A DNA stretch of 64,000 bases from an uncultured Dehalococcoidia bacterium (GCA_958295935.1 OY282385.1:2459545-2523544); one strand, 5' to 3'; counted from the stretch's first letter, positions 33,145 through 43,179 are shown. The notes: generated by a model from the letters alone, not told the origin. Translations and numbers: made by a program.

Positions 33145-34356
33145 CTAGGACAGGGGTCCTCGCGCTGCCAGGGATGGCATCGCCCTCAAGCGCCGCAGGA
33201 CATCCGGCAGAACGTCCATGATGGCGTTGGCGTCCTCTTGCGTGTTGTCGATGCCCAGGGAGATGCGGACGCTTCCGACGGCCAGACTGGGGTCCATGCC
33301 CATGGCGATGAGTACGTGCGACGGTTCTAGGGAGGCTGAGCTGCATGCGCTGCCGCTGGAGGCGGATATGCCGGCGAAGTCCAGTCCGAGCAGTACGGGT
33401 TCTCCCTCGACGCCCTGGAAGGAGAAGTGTGCGATGTTGCTCAATCTCTGTTGCGGGTGGCCGTTCAGTATGGCTCCGGGGACTCGTTCGAGTATTCCGG
33501 TGACGATCTGCTCTCTGAGTCGTTCGCATCGATCGTTGAAAGAGTGTCTCTCTTCGTTGGCGAGTTCGAGTGCGACTCCGAATCCTACGATGCCCGGGAC
33601 GTTTTCGGTGCCCGACCGTCTTTGCCGCTCCTGTCCGCCGCCTGCGATGAGTGGCTCGATCGGTGTTCCTCGCCGGACGTAGAGCGCTCCGACTCCCTTT
33701 GGTCCGTTCACCTTGTGTGCGGACAGGCTGAGCAGATCGACTCCCATTTCGTCTACGTCGAGGGACAACTTGCCTGCGGCCTGTACTGCGTCTGAATGAA
33801 ATACGACGGAGGTACCCAGTCCGGCCGCTTTTTCCTTTACGAGATCGGACGTGGTTCTTACGTCCTGTACGGAGCCGACTTCGTTGTTGGCGAGCATTAC
33901 GCTCACCAGGACCGTCTGGGGGCGGACTGCGTTAGCGACCGCTTCCGGGTCCACGATTCCTGTGGCGTCGGGTGGGACGTAGGTTACGTCGAAGCCCACG
34001 TCTTCCAGTTGCTCGCATGAGTGTATGACTGCGTGGTGTTCAATGGCGGTTGTGACGAGGTGTCGTCCGGATTTCCGCATGGCGTGTGCGGTTCCCTTGA
34101 TTGCGGCGTTATCGGATTCGGTACCTCCTGAGGTAAAGACGACTTCTCTCGTGCGGCAGCCGAGTACTCCGGCGACTCGTTCCCTGGCCTCGTCGACGGC
34201 GTTACGCGACTCTTGTGCGAGGGCGTACAGGGATGAAGGATTTCCGAAGCTCTCGGCGAAGTGGGGGATCATGGCCTCGCGCGCCTGTGCTCGGACCGGG
34301 GTCGTGGCCGCGTGGTCCACGTATATCAAGCGTTCGTGGTCTTCTATGAGCCGCAC
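33145..34356 (-). CDS. Cysteine desulfurase (NifS/IscS family)
   Basis: 403 residues. PLP enzyme releasing sulfur from cysteine for Fe-S clusters, tRNA thiolation or other uses. YVDHAATTPVRAQA start, SGGTESDNAAIKG, TTAIEHHAVI, the PLP Lys in SLSAHKVNGPKG and the active-site Cys in SSGSACSS. The long loop form with SGSACSS points to group I (IscS/NifS). No iscU is nearby. It may feed MnmA and could also release selenium from selenocysteine for the Sec pathway, but that is inference. Confidence 0.93.
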   Translation of the reverse strand: MRLIEDHERLIYVDHAATTPVRAQAREAMIPHFAESFGNPSSLYALAQESRNAVDEARERVAGVLGCRTREVVFTSGGTESDNAAIKGTAHAMRKSGRHLVTTAIEHHAVIHSCEQLEDVGFDVTYVPPDATGIVDPEAVANAVRPQTVLVSVMLANNEVGSVQDVRTTSDLVKEKAAGLGTSVVFHSDAVQAAGKLSLDVDEMGVDLLSLSAHKVNGPKGVGALYVRRGTPIEPLIAGGGQERQRRSGTENVPGIVGFGVALELANEERHSFNDRCERLREQIVTGILERVPGAILNGHPQQRLSNIAHFSFQGVEGEPVLLGLDFAGISASSGSACSSASLEPSHVLIAMGMDPSLAVGSVRISLGIDNTQEDANAIMDVLPDVLRRLRAMPSLAARGPLS

Positions 34357-34569
34357 TGTAGTCCCTGGTTGGCGATTCCGGTTGGTTCGAGGCGTCGGGT
34401 GTGCCGCGAGTGAACAATTTTACATTGGCGGTCGGTTGTCCGCTCCGTAGAGCGCTGACATTGGGGGTGAAGGTTGGTTAACATATCTTGGTTTGGAATC
34501 CGCGACATGGAGTTTTGGCGTATTCCAGAATGTTAGTACGCGTCAGCGGAAAGAGCGGTCGGCAGCGGA

Positions 34570-35541
34570 ATGATCAAGCTTGAGCACATGTCGAAATACT
34601 ACGGGGCTTACCCGGCGGTGATCGATGCGTCGTTCGAGGTGCTTCGGGGGGAGATCGTTGGCTTTCTGGGTCCGAACGGGGCTGGCAAGACGACGACGAT
34701 GCGGGTGCTTACGGGCTTCACTCCTCCGACCGTGGGGGAGGCGACGATTGCGGGTTACAACGTGATGACGCACTCTCTGGACGCTCGTCGTCACATCGGC
34801 TATCTGCCGGAGACGGTTCCCCTATACCTTGACATGACTGTGACGGATTATCTGACGTACATGGGCCAGATCAGGGGTATGAACCTGTCTTGGATCAAGG
34901 AGCGTCTGCCGGTAGTCATTGACCAGGTGCAGTTGGGGGACTATCGTCAAACTCTGGTGGGAAAGCTCTCGAAGGGTTACCGTCAGCGTACCGGGATTGC
35001 GCAGGCGATACTGCATGAGCCTGACGTGCTGATATTGGATGAGCCGACGATTGGGATAGACCCTATACAGGTTGTAGAGACTCGTGAGTTGATCGTCGAC
35101 TTGGGCAGCAGGCACACGTTGCTGCTGAGTTCTCACATTCTTCCTGAAGTGAGCATGATTTGCCAGAGGGTTCTGGTGATACATGATGGGCGGATCGTTG
35201 CTGACGACTCTCCGTCCCAGCTTTCGAACAGGTTGCAGCATACGGAGCGGATCGAGTTGGGCGTTACGGGGGCTGAGGGTCGTGAGGTGATCAACCTGCT
35301 TCGCGACATGACCGTCGTGGTGGACGCTCGGTCGGACATTCGCGCCGACGTTCAGCAGCGTGCGGCTCGTGAAGGTGCGGCGGCTCTTCTGGTGGACGCT
35401 CGTCCGGGTTCGAATGCGGCTCAGCATGTTGCGGCGTCGGTGATAGAGCGGGGTTGGGGGTTGAAGTACCTGACTCCGCTGCCTATGACTCTCGAGGAGA
35501 TATTCTTGGAATTGACGACGGAAGAGGACTTGGGGGCTTAG
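34570..35541 (+). CDS. Gld-type ABC exporter, ATP-binding protein
   Basis: 323 residues, GldA/CcmA-like. Walker [10 protein letters not shown] (near residue 38), Q-loop region GYLPETVPLYLDMTV, signature LSKGYRQRTGIAQA, Walker B VLILDEPTIGIDP and switch His in LLSSHILPE. C-terminal about 90 residues (RIELGVTGAEGREVINLL onward) form a regulatory beta domain common in ABC-2 exporters. First of four same-strand genes: ATPase, permease, GldG-like protein, DUF4340 protein. Substrate unknown. Confidence 0.9.
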   Translation: MIKLEHMSKYYGAYPAVIDASFEVLRGEIVGFLGPNGAGKTTTMRVLTGFTPPTVGEATIAGYNVMTHSLDARRHIGYLPETVPLYLDMTVTDYLTYMGQIRGMNLSWIKERLPVVIDQVQLGDYRQTLVGKLSKGYRQRTGIAQAILHEPDVLILDEPTIGIDPIQVVETRELIVDLGSRHTLLLSSHILPEVSMICQRVLVIHDGRIVADDSPSQLSNRLQHTERIELGVTGAEGREVINLLRDMTVVVDARSDIRADVQQRAAREGAAALLVDARPGSNAAQHVAASVIERGWGLKYLTPLPMTLEEIFLELTTEEDLGA

Positions 35542-35544
35542 GCG

Positions 35545-36306
35545 TTGACCTTAGTTCGCGTCATCGCGCTGAAGGAGTTCCGCACCTATTTCGCCTCTCC
35601 CATGGCTTACGTGGTTGCGGCGGCGTTCCTTGCTATTACGGGTTTCTTCTTCGTGGCTTCGGTCTCCGACGCTTTCTCGGAGGCTACCATCCGCGGTTTC
35701 CTTGCCGGTGCGGTGTTCTTCATGATCTTCATGTCTCCTGCGCTGACTATGAGGCTGCTTGCCGAGGAGCAGAAGCTGGGTACGCTGGAGTTGCTGCTGA
35801 CTTCTCCGTTGCGGGAGGTGGAGATAGTTCTTGGCAAGTTCATCGCGGCGTTCACCATGCTCTTGATCATGGCGTTTTTGTCTTTGTTCTTCGTCCTGGT
35901 GCTGTACGTGTACGGCGTGCCTGACTCCTGGCCGATAGTTACCGGTTACATGGGCCTTTTGCTGTACGGGGCAGCGACGATAGCGATCGGTCTGTTTGCG
36001 TCGGTGCTTAGCCCGAACCAGATCGTTGGTCTGGTGGTTGGTTCCGGTGTTCTGACGGGTCTTACGATCATTGATTTCATTTCTGCGCGGGTGACGGGTA
36101 CTGCGGCGGAGGTTTTGAACGGTCTTCAGCTTGGGGCGTCATTTTCGGTATTCGACCTTGACAGTTTCGGTGTGGCAGAGGCGGGCCATTTTGCGGATTT
36201 TGCGCGCGGGATCATCTCGATATCGGACATCGCCTACTATCTTTCGGTAACGTTTCTCTTTCTGTTTCTGACTGTTCTGCTGCTCCAGGTCAGAAGGTGG
36301 CGGTAG
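35545..36306 (+). CDS. Gld-type ABC exporter, membrane permease
   Basis: 253 residues with TTG start 3 bases after the ATPase stop. Six predicted membrane segments; KEFRTYFASPMAYVVAA at the N-terminus and LLAEEQKLGTLELLLTSPL are hallmarks of GldF-like ABC-2 permeases. Partner of the preceding ATPase. In Bacteroidetes GldFGA is tied to gliding; in other phyla the complex is presumed to export an unknown surface component. Confidence 0.9.
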   Translation: MTLVRVIALKEFRTYFASPMAYVVAAAFLAITGFFFVASVSDAFSEATIRGFLAGAVFFMIFMSPALTMRLLAEEQKLGTLELLLTSPLREVEIVLGKFIAAFTMLLIMAFLSLFFVLVLYVYGVPDSWPIVTGYMGLLLYGAATIAIGLFASVLSPNQIVGLVVGSGVLTGLTIIDFISARVTGTAAEVLNGLQLGASFSVFDLDSFGVAEAGHFADFARGIISISDIAYYLSVTFLFLFLTVLLLQVRRWR

Positions 36307-36312
36307 TGGGAT

Positions 36313-38067
36313 ATGGCAATGGATCCTGAGGCACCCCGATCTCGGCCGACTCCTGAGGAGGCGTCGCGCCGCCCGCTGTTGGAGACGTGGCGTGCGAATG
36401 CCACGTCTGTTCGTCAGGGGCTTGCGCTTGCGGGTATAGGCGCGGTTCTGTCCGGCGGTCTGGTTTGGGTATTCCTTCTGGACATACGAACGGCGGCTAC
36501 GGTTCTTCTATTGGCGGGGGCCGGACTTCTCCTGATCGACATAGCGATATCCTGGCGCACGGTTGCGCGTGCTCTATTCGGGCGTCAGGGGAGTTATGGT
36601 TTCAACACTACGGTAGCTCTGATCGCGTTCGTGGCTCTTGCGGTGCTGCTCAACTGGCTCTTCTTCTGGCTTACGGGTCGTCCCGATCCTCAAGGGTGGC
36701 TGCGGGTGGACACTACGGCGACCAAGCAGTTCATATTGGCGAACCAGGGTTTGAAGATCCTGGATCAGCTTGAGGACCCGGTGAAGGTGACGGCCTTCTT
36801 CACGCTCAATTCTGCGGACGAGTCCAATGCCTGGCGTGCGACGGAGGACTTGCTGAGCGAGTTCCGGAGGCGATCCACGCGGGTTTCGTTTGATTACGAG
36901 CTGGTGGATCCTGAGTTGAGGCCGAACGTGGCGTCGGAGTTTGGTGCGAACCAGTTTCCGGCTCTTGCGGTGGAAAACGTGACCACTCGCCGTTCTGAGG
37001 TGATCGCGGGGGGCGACCCGAGGCTAACGCCGGACGTCTTCAGTGAGCAGCAACTGATTACGAGCCTGCTCGTGGTGAACCAGATCGAGCAGAAGACGGT
37101 TGCGTTCGTTAGCGGTCACTCGGGGCGGGACATCACGTCTTTGGAGACGAGTCTGGATGGTTTTGGCCTTGCGGCGTCCTCTCTCTCTCGTGAGAACTAT
37201 CAGGTGATCAACATCACTTTGCAGGAGTTGGGGACTGTGATTCAGGCTGGGGACCGCAGTTTGCTGCCTGCGGTGCTGGTGTTTGCGGGTCCTACGCAGG
37301 ATTTACTTTCGATCGACCTACAGGCTTTGAGCGCGTATGCGCAGCTTGGGGGCGACATTCTGTTCATGTTGGAGCCGGATTCTACGCCGGAGACTTTTGC
37401 GGGTTTTCTGGCTCAGTACGGTGTAGCGGTGGGTGCGGGGGAGGTGGTTGATACGGCCAGTTTCGTGGCTCCGTACCCTTCGGTGTTGCAGATCAAGTCT
37501 ACGAATGGTCAGCTGCCGTTCCATGACATTACTTCGGGTTTCGACGTGCTGTACTTGCCGGGTTCGGCGTTCGTGGGTCCGAACATCGAGTTGGTTTCGA
37601 TACCAGTGACGGATGAGGGGCGTCCGTACCTGGTTTTGGACGTTTTGGCCCTGTCCACGATCCAGAGTTGGGCTGAGGTGGACCCGGAGAATATCCGGTT
37701 CGACATCAACCAGGACGTGGGTGGGCCGTTGTCCGTTGCGCTGGCTGTCGAGGCGATTTCGGCTCTCAATTCACAACCGACGCGTCGGGATGGAGAGTAC
37801 GCGAGTACCAATATCGTGGTGATTGGGGACACGGATTTCGCGAGCAACGTTTACTTTGCGGACGCGAAGAACGGCGATCTCCTGGTCAACTCGGTCAACT
37901 GGCTTGCGGAGGACTATGAGTTGATCTCCATACGTCCAAAGGTTAGGGCGTTCCGGGAGTTGGTGCTGACCACGCGGGAGCGCGACCTCATCCGCTGGAC
38001 TGGCTGGCTTCTGATGCCCTCTCTGGTGGGTCTGGCCGGCGTCTACGCGTGGTGGAGACGTCGTTAG
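36313..38067 (+). CDS. GldG-like ABC-associated membrane protein
   Basis: 584 residues. Two N-terminal membrane segments (about 40-80) and a third near 97-120, a large extracytoplasmic domain with DTTATKQFILANQGLKILDQL, VTAFFTLN and the typical FEYELVDPEL-like FDYELVDPELRPN, then a C-terminal membrane span (WTGWLLMPSLVGLAGVYAW) ending in a WWRRR stop-transfer. This matches the DUF4350/GldG-type component of the exporter. Begins 6 bases after the permease stop. Confidence 0.85.
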   Translation: MAMDPEAPRSRPTPEEASRRPLLETWRANATSVRQGLALAGIGAVLSGGLVWVFLLDIRTAATVLLLAGAGLLLIDIAISWRTVARALFGRQGSYGFNTTVALIAFVALAVLLNWLFFWLTGRPDPQGWLRVDTTATKQFILANQGLKILDQLEDPVKVTAFFTLNSADESNAWRATEDLLSEFRRRSTRVSFDYELVDPELRPNVASEFGANQFPALAVENVTTRRSEVIAGGDPRLTPDVFSEQQLITSLLVVNQIEQKTVAFVSGHSGRDITSLETSLDGFGLAASSLSRENYQVINITLQELGTVIQAGDRSLLPAVLVFAGPTQDLLSIDLQALSAYAQLGGDILFMLEPDSTPETFAGFLAQYGVAVGAGEVVDTASFVAPYPSVLQIKSTNGQLPFHDITSGFDVLYLPGSAFVGPNIELVSIPVTDEGRPYLVLDVLALSTIQSWAEVDPENIRFDINQDVGGPLSVALAVEAISALNSQPTRRDGEYASTNIVVIGDTDFASNVYFADAKNGDLLVNSVNWLAEDYELISIRPKVRAFRELVLTTRERDLIRWTGWLLMPSLVGLAGVYAWWRRR

Positions 38068-38150
38068 GCGTGTTTGCAATAACTCCGTCCTGATCGGTCA
38101 GAGGCGGTACTGATCATTCCGACGCTCCGGCAAGCAAATTCACAGAAGCA

Positions 38151-39170
38151 ATGAATCTTCGCATCGCCCTGCTGCTGGTCATAGTTCTTTCGTGGGCTTC
38201 GGTGGGTGCGGCCTGGTTTGTCAAGACGGGTACCGGTGAAGAGTCTCGCGATACTCCTCCATTCTTCTACACGCTGGCGTCTGACGACATGCGCAGCATC
38301 ACGATAGCGACTCGGAACGACTCGATCACCTGGAATTTCGACCCTGAGAATCGGCGTTGGTGGTTTGCGGACCTGCCTGACATTCCTACGAACCTGAGCC
38401 GTTGGGGGGGTATTACGACTCTGCTGGGCGGTCCACGGACGCAGCGGGTGATCCTGGACGAGGTTATCGATCCGGCGACTTACGGCCTAACGAACCCGGA
38501 GTTGGTTATCAGCGTGGGGATTCGCGATGGGGGTTCGGTGACTTTGCGCATGGGGAGCGAGACTCCCGACGGCGGGGCCCATTACGGGCAGATCGACGGA
38601 TTTCCTCAGTTGGTGACGGTCGATTCGTCGTGGGGTCAGGTGCTGACACGCCTGGTTGAAGAGCCTCCGCTGCCGGACTGGTGGTACACGCTAGATCCGG
38701 CGACTGCCACGGAGCTATTGTTGTTCGAGGAGAATGAGATAACGCAGGCGTACGCGGTCAGCGACGAACTCGAGGACTGGGTTGTTTGCGAATTGCCGAT
38801 AGAGGGGACTCCTTGCATCGGTACTGAGCCGGCGGATAGTGCGGCGATCCTGGCGGCTCTGGGGCACTTTGCGGTTCGCTCGATCACAGGCGCGGAGTCG
38901 CTCAACGTTCCGCTTGAGGATGATCGGCACGAGGAGTTCGGGACGACTCAGAATGCGCCTTACGTCTCTATTCGTGTGGAGAAGCAGAGGCCCAATAGCG
39001 GGATTACAGAGGCGACCATCGTAACGATGGTGATCGGTGCGGAGACTGCCGACGGTTCGGAGCGCTATGCAGTAGGCAACGAGACCTCGGACGTGATCCG
39101 GGTGGACTCGGAATGGGCGGATGGCGTGCTGGGCTGGTTTCGCGCCGACTTTTCGAGAACCGGGAGCTAG
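38151..39170 (+). CDS. DUF4340-domain protein of the Gld-type exporter
   Basis: 339 residues with one N-terminal membrane segment (IALLLVIVLSWASVGAAWF). The rest is extracytoplasmic, with the repeated beta units of DUF4340: DDMRSITIATRNDSITWNF, RWWFADLP and VISVGIRDGGSVTLRMGS, where a glutamine/Gly-rich strand recurs. DUF4340 genes normally follow gldG homologues, as here (84 bases). Probably a periplasmic accessory subunit; function not known. Confidence 0.8.
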   Translation: MNLRIALLLVIVLSWASVGAAWFVKTGTGEESRDTPPFFYTLASDDMRSITIATRNDSITWNFDPENRRWWFADLPDIPTNLSRWGGITTLLGGPRTQRVILDEVIDPATYGLTNPELVISVGIRDGGSVTLRMGSETPDGGAHYGQIDGFPQLVTVDSSWGQVLTRLVEEPPLPDWWYTLDPATATELLLFEENEITQAYAVSDELEDWVVCELPIEGTPCIGTEPADSAAILAALGHFAVRSITGAESLNVPLEDDRHEEFGTTQNAPYVSIRVEKQRPNSGITEATIVTMVIGAETADGSERYAVGNETSDVIRVDSEWADGVLGWFRADFSRTGS

Positions 39171-39187
39171 GGAGCTCGGCGGGGCGG

Positions 39188-42100
39188 TCAGGTGGTGAGG
39201 CGGCGGTAGAGTTGCGGGAGGCGTTGGGGCAGCAGGTTTATGTCTGGCAGTACTTCGTAGCTGAAGTCCTGCATCATGGTCTTCAGGTAGTCGTGGCCTT
39301 CTCTGTCGACGGTGAGGCAGAAGGGCGTAACGCCCTCTTTTCGAGCCTCGACGAGCGCCATCCTGGTGTCGTGAACGGCGTACTCTTTCTCTACGCCCTC
39401 GCGCGAGTATCCCCGGTCCTGCGGTCGGCCGTCGCTAATGAGGAACATGAACCTCGATCGGGCTTCTTGGGCGGCGAGTTTGGCGGTGGTGTGTCTGATA
39501 GCCGGCCCCATCCTCGTTGCGTGGAGCGGCGCTATGCGATCGATTCTTCTGGGGACCATTGCTGAGAATCTTTCGCCGATGTCCTTTATGACGTAGAACT
39601 CGACGTTTTCGCGTCCGTACCCGGAGAAGCCGTATATTCCGTAATCGTCTCCGAGTGTTTCAAGGGCGTTTACGAGAAGAACGATTCCCTCTTTTTCCAC
39701 GTCGATGATGCGCTTGTATGAGCGCCGCAGTCCCTCTGCGCGTCGCGATCTGAGCCATACCATGTACTCGACGGGGTCGTCGGGGGCTGCCCAGTCGTCC
39801 GGGCCTCGCTTTGCTTCGTCTATAGCCTCGGCGGTAGATGCGCTCATGTCGAGCAGGAAGGCTACGGCGACGCTCCGCTCGGTCTTGTTGCGCCTCCAGA
39901 AGAGTTTTTCGTCGGGGGTGTGGCCAGTTCGGAGGTCGGTTACGGCTTCTATGAGGGCGTCTAGGTCGTGCTCTTCGCCGTCCTCGAGGCGTTTTACCTT
40001 TCGGTACATTTCCGGTACGACCAGTTCGAACTGCTTTCGTATTCGGCGCACCATCGAGGCGTAGTTGGATAGTGTTTCCTGATAGAAGGAGGGTTCTCCG
40101 TCTGCCATTTCCTTTTCGTGTACGAGGCACCACTTGGGTTTGTATTCGTTGGCTCTGAAGTCCCATTCGTCATAGACGTATGAGTTTCGGCCGGTGGGTT
40201 GCAGTGGTCCGCCTTCCTCGTCGACGTGTGAGATGGGTCCTTGAGAGAAGTTCTGGTTGCCTGGCTCGCGGCGCGCGAGTTCCTTCATCAGGTTCTGGAG
40301 CATTTCGTCGGATTGTTGGTTTTCGTTGCCGTTTTCTGAGGGTTCCAGTTCCATTTCTGCGGAGCTCTTCATGAGTTCCTGGAGTTGCTCTGCGGAAATG
40401 GGTTGCATGCTTTCTCCGGAGCCGTCTCCTTCCATCTGGTCGAATTTCAGCTGTGACAGCAGTTGTCCCAGTTCGGGTTTGAATTCGCCCCGGTAGTCCA
40501 CTTCTTGCGGCGCCTGGTACTGGAGTCCGGCGTCATCTTCCGGGCCATCTGCCTGTTCGTTCTGGTTTTCGCTGTCCGTCTGCATTCCTGCGGCGAGTTG
40601 TTCGGCGATTGATTCGGGGTCGAAGTCTTCAAGTCCGCCTTCTTGGGGTTCTGCTTGTGAGTCCTCGTGCTCTATGGTTTCGAATTCGTCCTCCGGGATA
40701 TCTTCGTTGACGATCTGTTCCAGTAGGGCGTATATGCGGATGGTGACTTCGGCGGTGTCTTCGACTGTTGCCAGCGGGCTGTTTCGCAGCATTCTTACGA
40801 GTCGGCGTACTTTTCTGGCGGCGTCTGCGTGTTCGCGAGGTGCGCGCAGGTCGTCCTTTTGTCCGAGGCTGATGCGGACCATGAATTCAAGGAGCGCCTG
40901 TCGGGCGGGGAGTGACTCTATTGCGGGTCTTTGCTCGATGGAGTTCCTCTGGGTGAGCAGGTAGGGTTTTACGATGCCTCGATACTCGTGCATGATGCGT
41001 GCGTCGAGCCGGGTGTCCTCTGAGACAGTGAAGACGTCTAGTGCGAGCTGGTTGTCGCTGAATCGATTGAAGAATCGGCTCATGTCGGTGAGGAAGGCGG
41101 TTTCTATGCCTCCCTCTCCGGGTTCCGGGTTCAATTGCCTGGGGGTGTCGCGCTGCTCGGTCAGGGGTTGCTGAGGGTCCCTGTTACGGCCGGCTTTCAG
41201 CAGGGGTCTGATGTCGCTGAACATGGTGGACGGGCGTTCGTAGTCGAAGTCGAAGCTTCCGAACTCTATGTGGCCGGTCTGGTGTGTGGATATGACCTTG
41301 AACCATAGGAAGTTCTGGTCTTTCGAGGTGTATCGGTTGACGACTGCGGGGAGGTAGATGGTGGTTCCTTCGGTTGTTGGGGCGTCGCCTTCGACCCATC
41401 CGATGTGCTTGTCGACGAGTTGCTGCGAGGCTTGTATATCGATTTCTCTTGCGGCGAGCGCCCGGCAGTACATTCGTAGTATGTCGGACACTCTGGAGAG
41501 TTCGATTCCTGAGGACAGGGCGTCGAGTATTTCTTCGGAGCGGGCGGATTCCATTCGGAAGAAGGCTGTGGCGGCGTCCGGGTTGTCCCTGCCGAGAGCG
41601 GCGCCCTCTGCCTGCCACTCCTGCAGTTGTGGAAAGGTGACGCGTTCCAGAACGGAGGGTGCGCTTCTGAGGAATTCAGGGGCTGCTGCGGGGGCCGCTG
41701 CTGCGAGGGAATCTGCGAGCTGGAGGAGTTGTCCTCGCTGGTCGGCGGGTATGGCGTTCAGTGCGGCTGCGCCGTCACTGAGTGCGTTGCCGGGGTTGGC
41801 GCCCCTGGTGTTGACCAATCTTCGGGCGAGTGAGAGCAGAGGGCCTCGGTGTTGCGGGGTGAGGTTGGGCAGTGAGGCGGATGCTGAGTCGAACAGCGCT
41901 TTGACTTCCCGCCATGAGGTTTCGGTCTGCGCCCTTGCGAGTGCGATGAAGCTGCTTGTGTCACCGCCGAGTTTGGGCAGGAGTTCCAGGCTTTGTGCGA
42001 GGCATTCTCCGGCTGCGTCGTATGAACGTCTCGAGAGTACCTCCAGGAAAGTTCCGAACTGCCCGAACTCTTCGAAGGAGATCGATTCGAGCATTTGCGG

Positions 42101-42553
42101 GGCGCTTTCGAAGAGCCTGCACGAGAGGGCGCTGGATTTCCAGGTGCCTCTGTATAGAGATCGTCCGATGGTGGCCCAATCGTCGATGTATCTGGGTCGT
42201 AGTCTGAGTACGGCGCCTGGGCTGGCTCGGAAGTATGCGACTGCGAGGCTTGGGGAGTCGTCGCAGAGCGATGCTCCTGTGCGCGCCCATCGCAGGAACT
42301 GTCCGGACGGGAGTTGTCGTTGGACTTCCGGGGATGCGTCGAAGTACTCTGCTGCGGCTTCCCAGGAGCGTACGGTTTTCCGCGCTATGGCGACGCCCTG
42401 TGCGGCCCACTGGTCGAGGGTTTCTTCGGCGAGGCGGTTTTTCAGGGCGCCTCGTGCGCGCCGAAACTTTTCAAGTACGGCGGGCGGAAGGTGTTCGAGG
42501 TCGCTCTCGCCCACGCGGGTGGGCTTGGCTGGGCGTTCAGGGTCCTGCGTCAT
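39188..42553 (-). CDS. Very large VWA-domain protein (NorD/CobT-like) with helical repeats
   Basis: 1121 residues. The C-terminal quarter is a von Willebrand A domain with MIDAS DMSAS at about 902-906 (FLLDMSASTAEA), and FLISDGRPQDRGYS near the end; this fits NorD/CbbO/CobT-type partners of MoxR ATPases. The centre (about 640-820) is highly acidic. The N-terminal 350 residues hold about five degenerate 40-residue helical repeats (YFDASPEVQRQLP, YFRASPGAVLRLR, LFESAPQMLESIS, FLRSAPSVLERVT). NorD proteins are usually 600-650 residues, so this is far larger. Its ATPase partner is encoded two genes upstream on the same strand. Likely a chaperone remodelling a metalloenzyme or other client. Confidence 0.85.
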   Translation of the reverse strand: MTQDPERPAKPTRVGESDLEHLPPAVLEKFRRARGALKNRLAEETLDQWAAQGVAIARKTVRSWEAAAEYFDASPEVQRQLPSGQFLRWARTGASLCDDSPSLAVAYFRASPGAVLRLRPRYIDDWATIGRSLYRGTWKSSALSCRLFESAPQMLESISFEEFGQFGTFLEVLSRRSYDAAGECLAQSLELLPKLGGDTSSFIALARAQTETSWREVKALFDSASASLPNLTPQHRGPLLSLARRLVNTRGANPGNALSDGAAALNAIPADQRGQLLQLADSLAAAAPAAAPEFLRSAPSVLERVTFPQLQEWQAEGAALGRDNPDAATAFFRMESARSEEILDALSSGIELSRVSDILRMYCRALAAREIDIQASQQLVDKHIGWVEGDAPTTEGTTIYLPAVVNRYTSKDQNFLWFKVISTHQTGHIEFGSFDFDYERPSTMFSDIRPLLKAGRNRDPQQPLTEQRDTPRQLNPEPGEGGIETAFLTDMSRFFNRFSDNQLALDVFTVSEDTRLDARIMHEYRGIVKPYLLTQRNSIEQRPAIESLPARQALLEFMVRISLGQKDDLRAPREHADAARKVRRLVRMLRNSPLATVEDTAEVTIRIYALLEQIVNEDIPEDEFETIEHEDSQAEPQEGGLEDFDPESIAEQLAAGMQTDSENQNEQADGPEDDAGLQYQAPQEVDYRGEFKPELGQLLSQLKFDQMEGDGSGESMQPISAEQLQELMKSSAEMELEPSENGNENQQSDEMLQNLMKELARREPGNQNFSQGPISHVDEEGGPLQPTGRNSYVYDEWDFRANEYKPKWCLVHEKEMADGEPSFYQETLSNYASMVRRIRKQFELVVPEMYRKVKRLEDGEEHDLDALIEAVTDLRTGHTPDEKLFWRRNKTERSVAVAFLLDMSASTAEAIDEAKRGPDDWAAPDDPVEYMVWLRSRRAEGLRRSYKRIIDVEKEGIVLLVNALETLGDDYGIYGFSGYGRENVEFYVIKDIGERFSAMVPRRIDRIAPLHATRMGPAIRHTTAKLAAQEARSRFMFLISDGRPQDRGYSREGVEKEYAVHDTRMALVEARKEGVTPFCLTVDREGHDYLKTMMQDFSYEVLPDINLLPQRLPQLYRRLTT

Positions 42554-42597
42554 GCGTTAGGGGGAAGTGAGATGAGTGTAGGGGGGCTGTTCCAGGC

Positions 42598-43179
42598 TCA
42601 GGCTATGTTGGCGGCTTGGAGAGCTTGGCCGATGATTCGTGCGGTGGCGCCCCAGATGATGCGTCCATTATAGGCGTAGGCTGGGACGGTTCTGATGTGT
42701 CCGTTTTCGAGCATGGAGATGGTTCTCGCGGAGGATGGCATTGCGAGTGCGGCGATTGGTGCGTTCACGACGTCGTCGATCTCTTCGCTGGAGGTGTTGA
42801 GTTCATCCGGGGATTGCAACATTCCAGTGAATGGCCATACGACGAAGCCGGTTCTGGTTATTTCCGGGTCGAGGGCACCCCAGTGTCGTATGTCGCGTGG
42901 TTGCACGCCTAGTTCCTCGACGGCTTCCCTGAGAGCGGTTTCCCTGAGTGTCTTGTCGGGCGGCTCCGGCAAACCTCCCGGCAGGGCCCATTCGGTGCGA
43001 TGCCTGCTTGAGTTTCTTGCGCGTCGTATGAGGATCAGGTCGGGATTGTGGGCGGGGCCTCCGAAGAGCACGTATACGGCCGCGTCTCGGTCTGCGGGGT
43101 CGCTTTCAAGGTCGAGGGGTGAAGGTTTGGCCTCTCTTCCCTTGAGGACGCGCTCGAGTTCTTCCAGGGTGGTGTACAT
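42598..43179 (-). CDS. Nudix hydrolase, CoA pyrophosphatase-like
   Basis: 193 residues. The Nudix signature is GGLPEPPDKTLRETAL followed by REAVEELGV (near residues 69-93); the TALREAVEELG form with preceding RRARNSSRHRTEWALPGG resembles CoA/acyl-CoA pyrophosphatases (UPF0035-like). The first Glu of the standard box is replaced, so substrate assignment is tentative. It sits between the MoxR-type ATPase gene (4 bases) and the VWA gene, and coaE begins the same run, so CoA synthesis and breakdown are encoded together. Confidence 0.82.
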   Translation of the reverse strand: MYTTLEELERVLKGREAKPSPLDLESDPADRDAAVYVLFGGPAHNPDLILIRRARNSSRHRTEWALPGGLPEPPDKTLRETALREAVEELGVQPRDIRHWGALDPEITRTGFVVWPFTGMLQSPDELNTSSEEIDDVVNAPIAALAMPSSARTISMLENGHIRTVPAYAYNGRIIWGATARIIGQALQAANIA

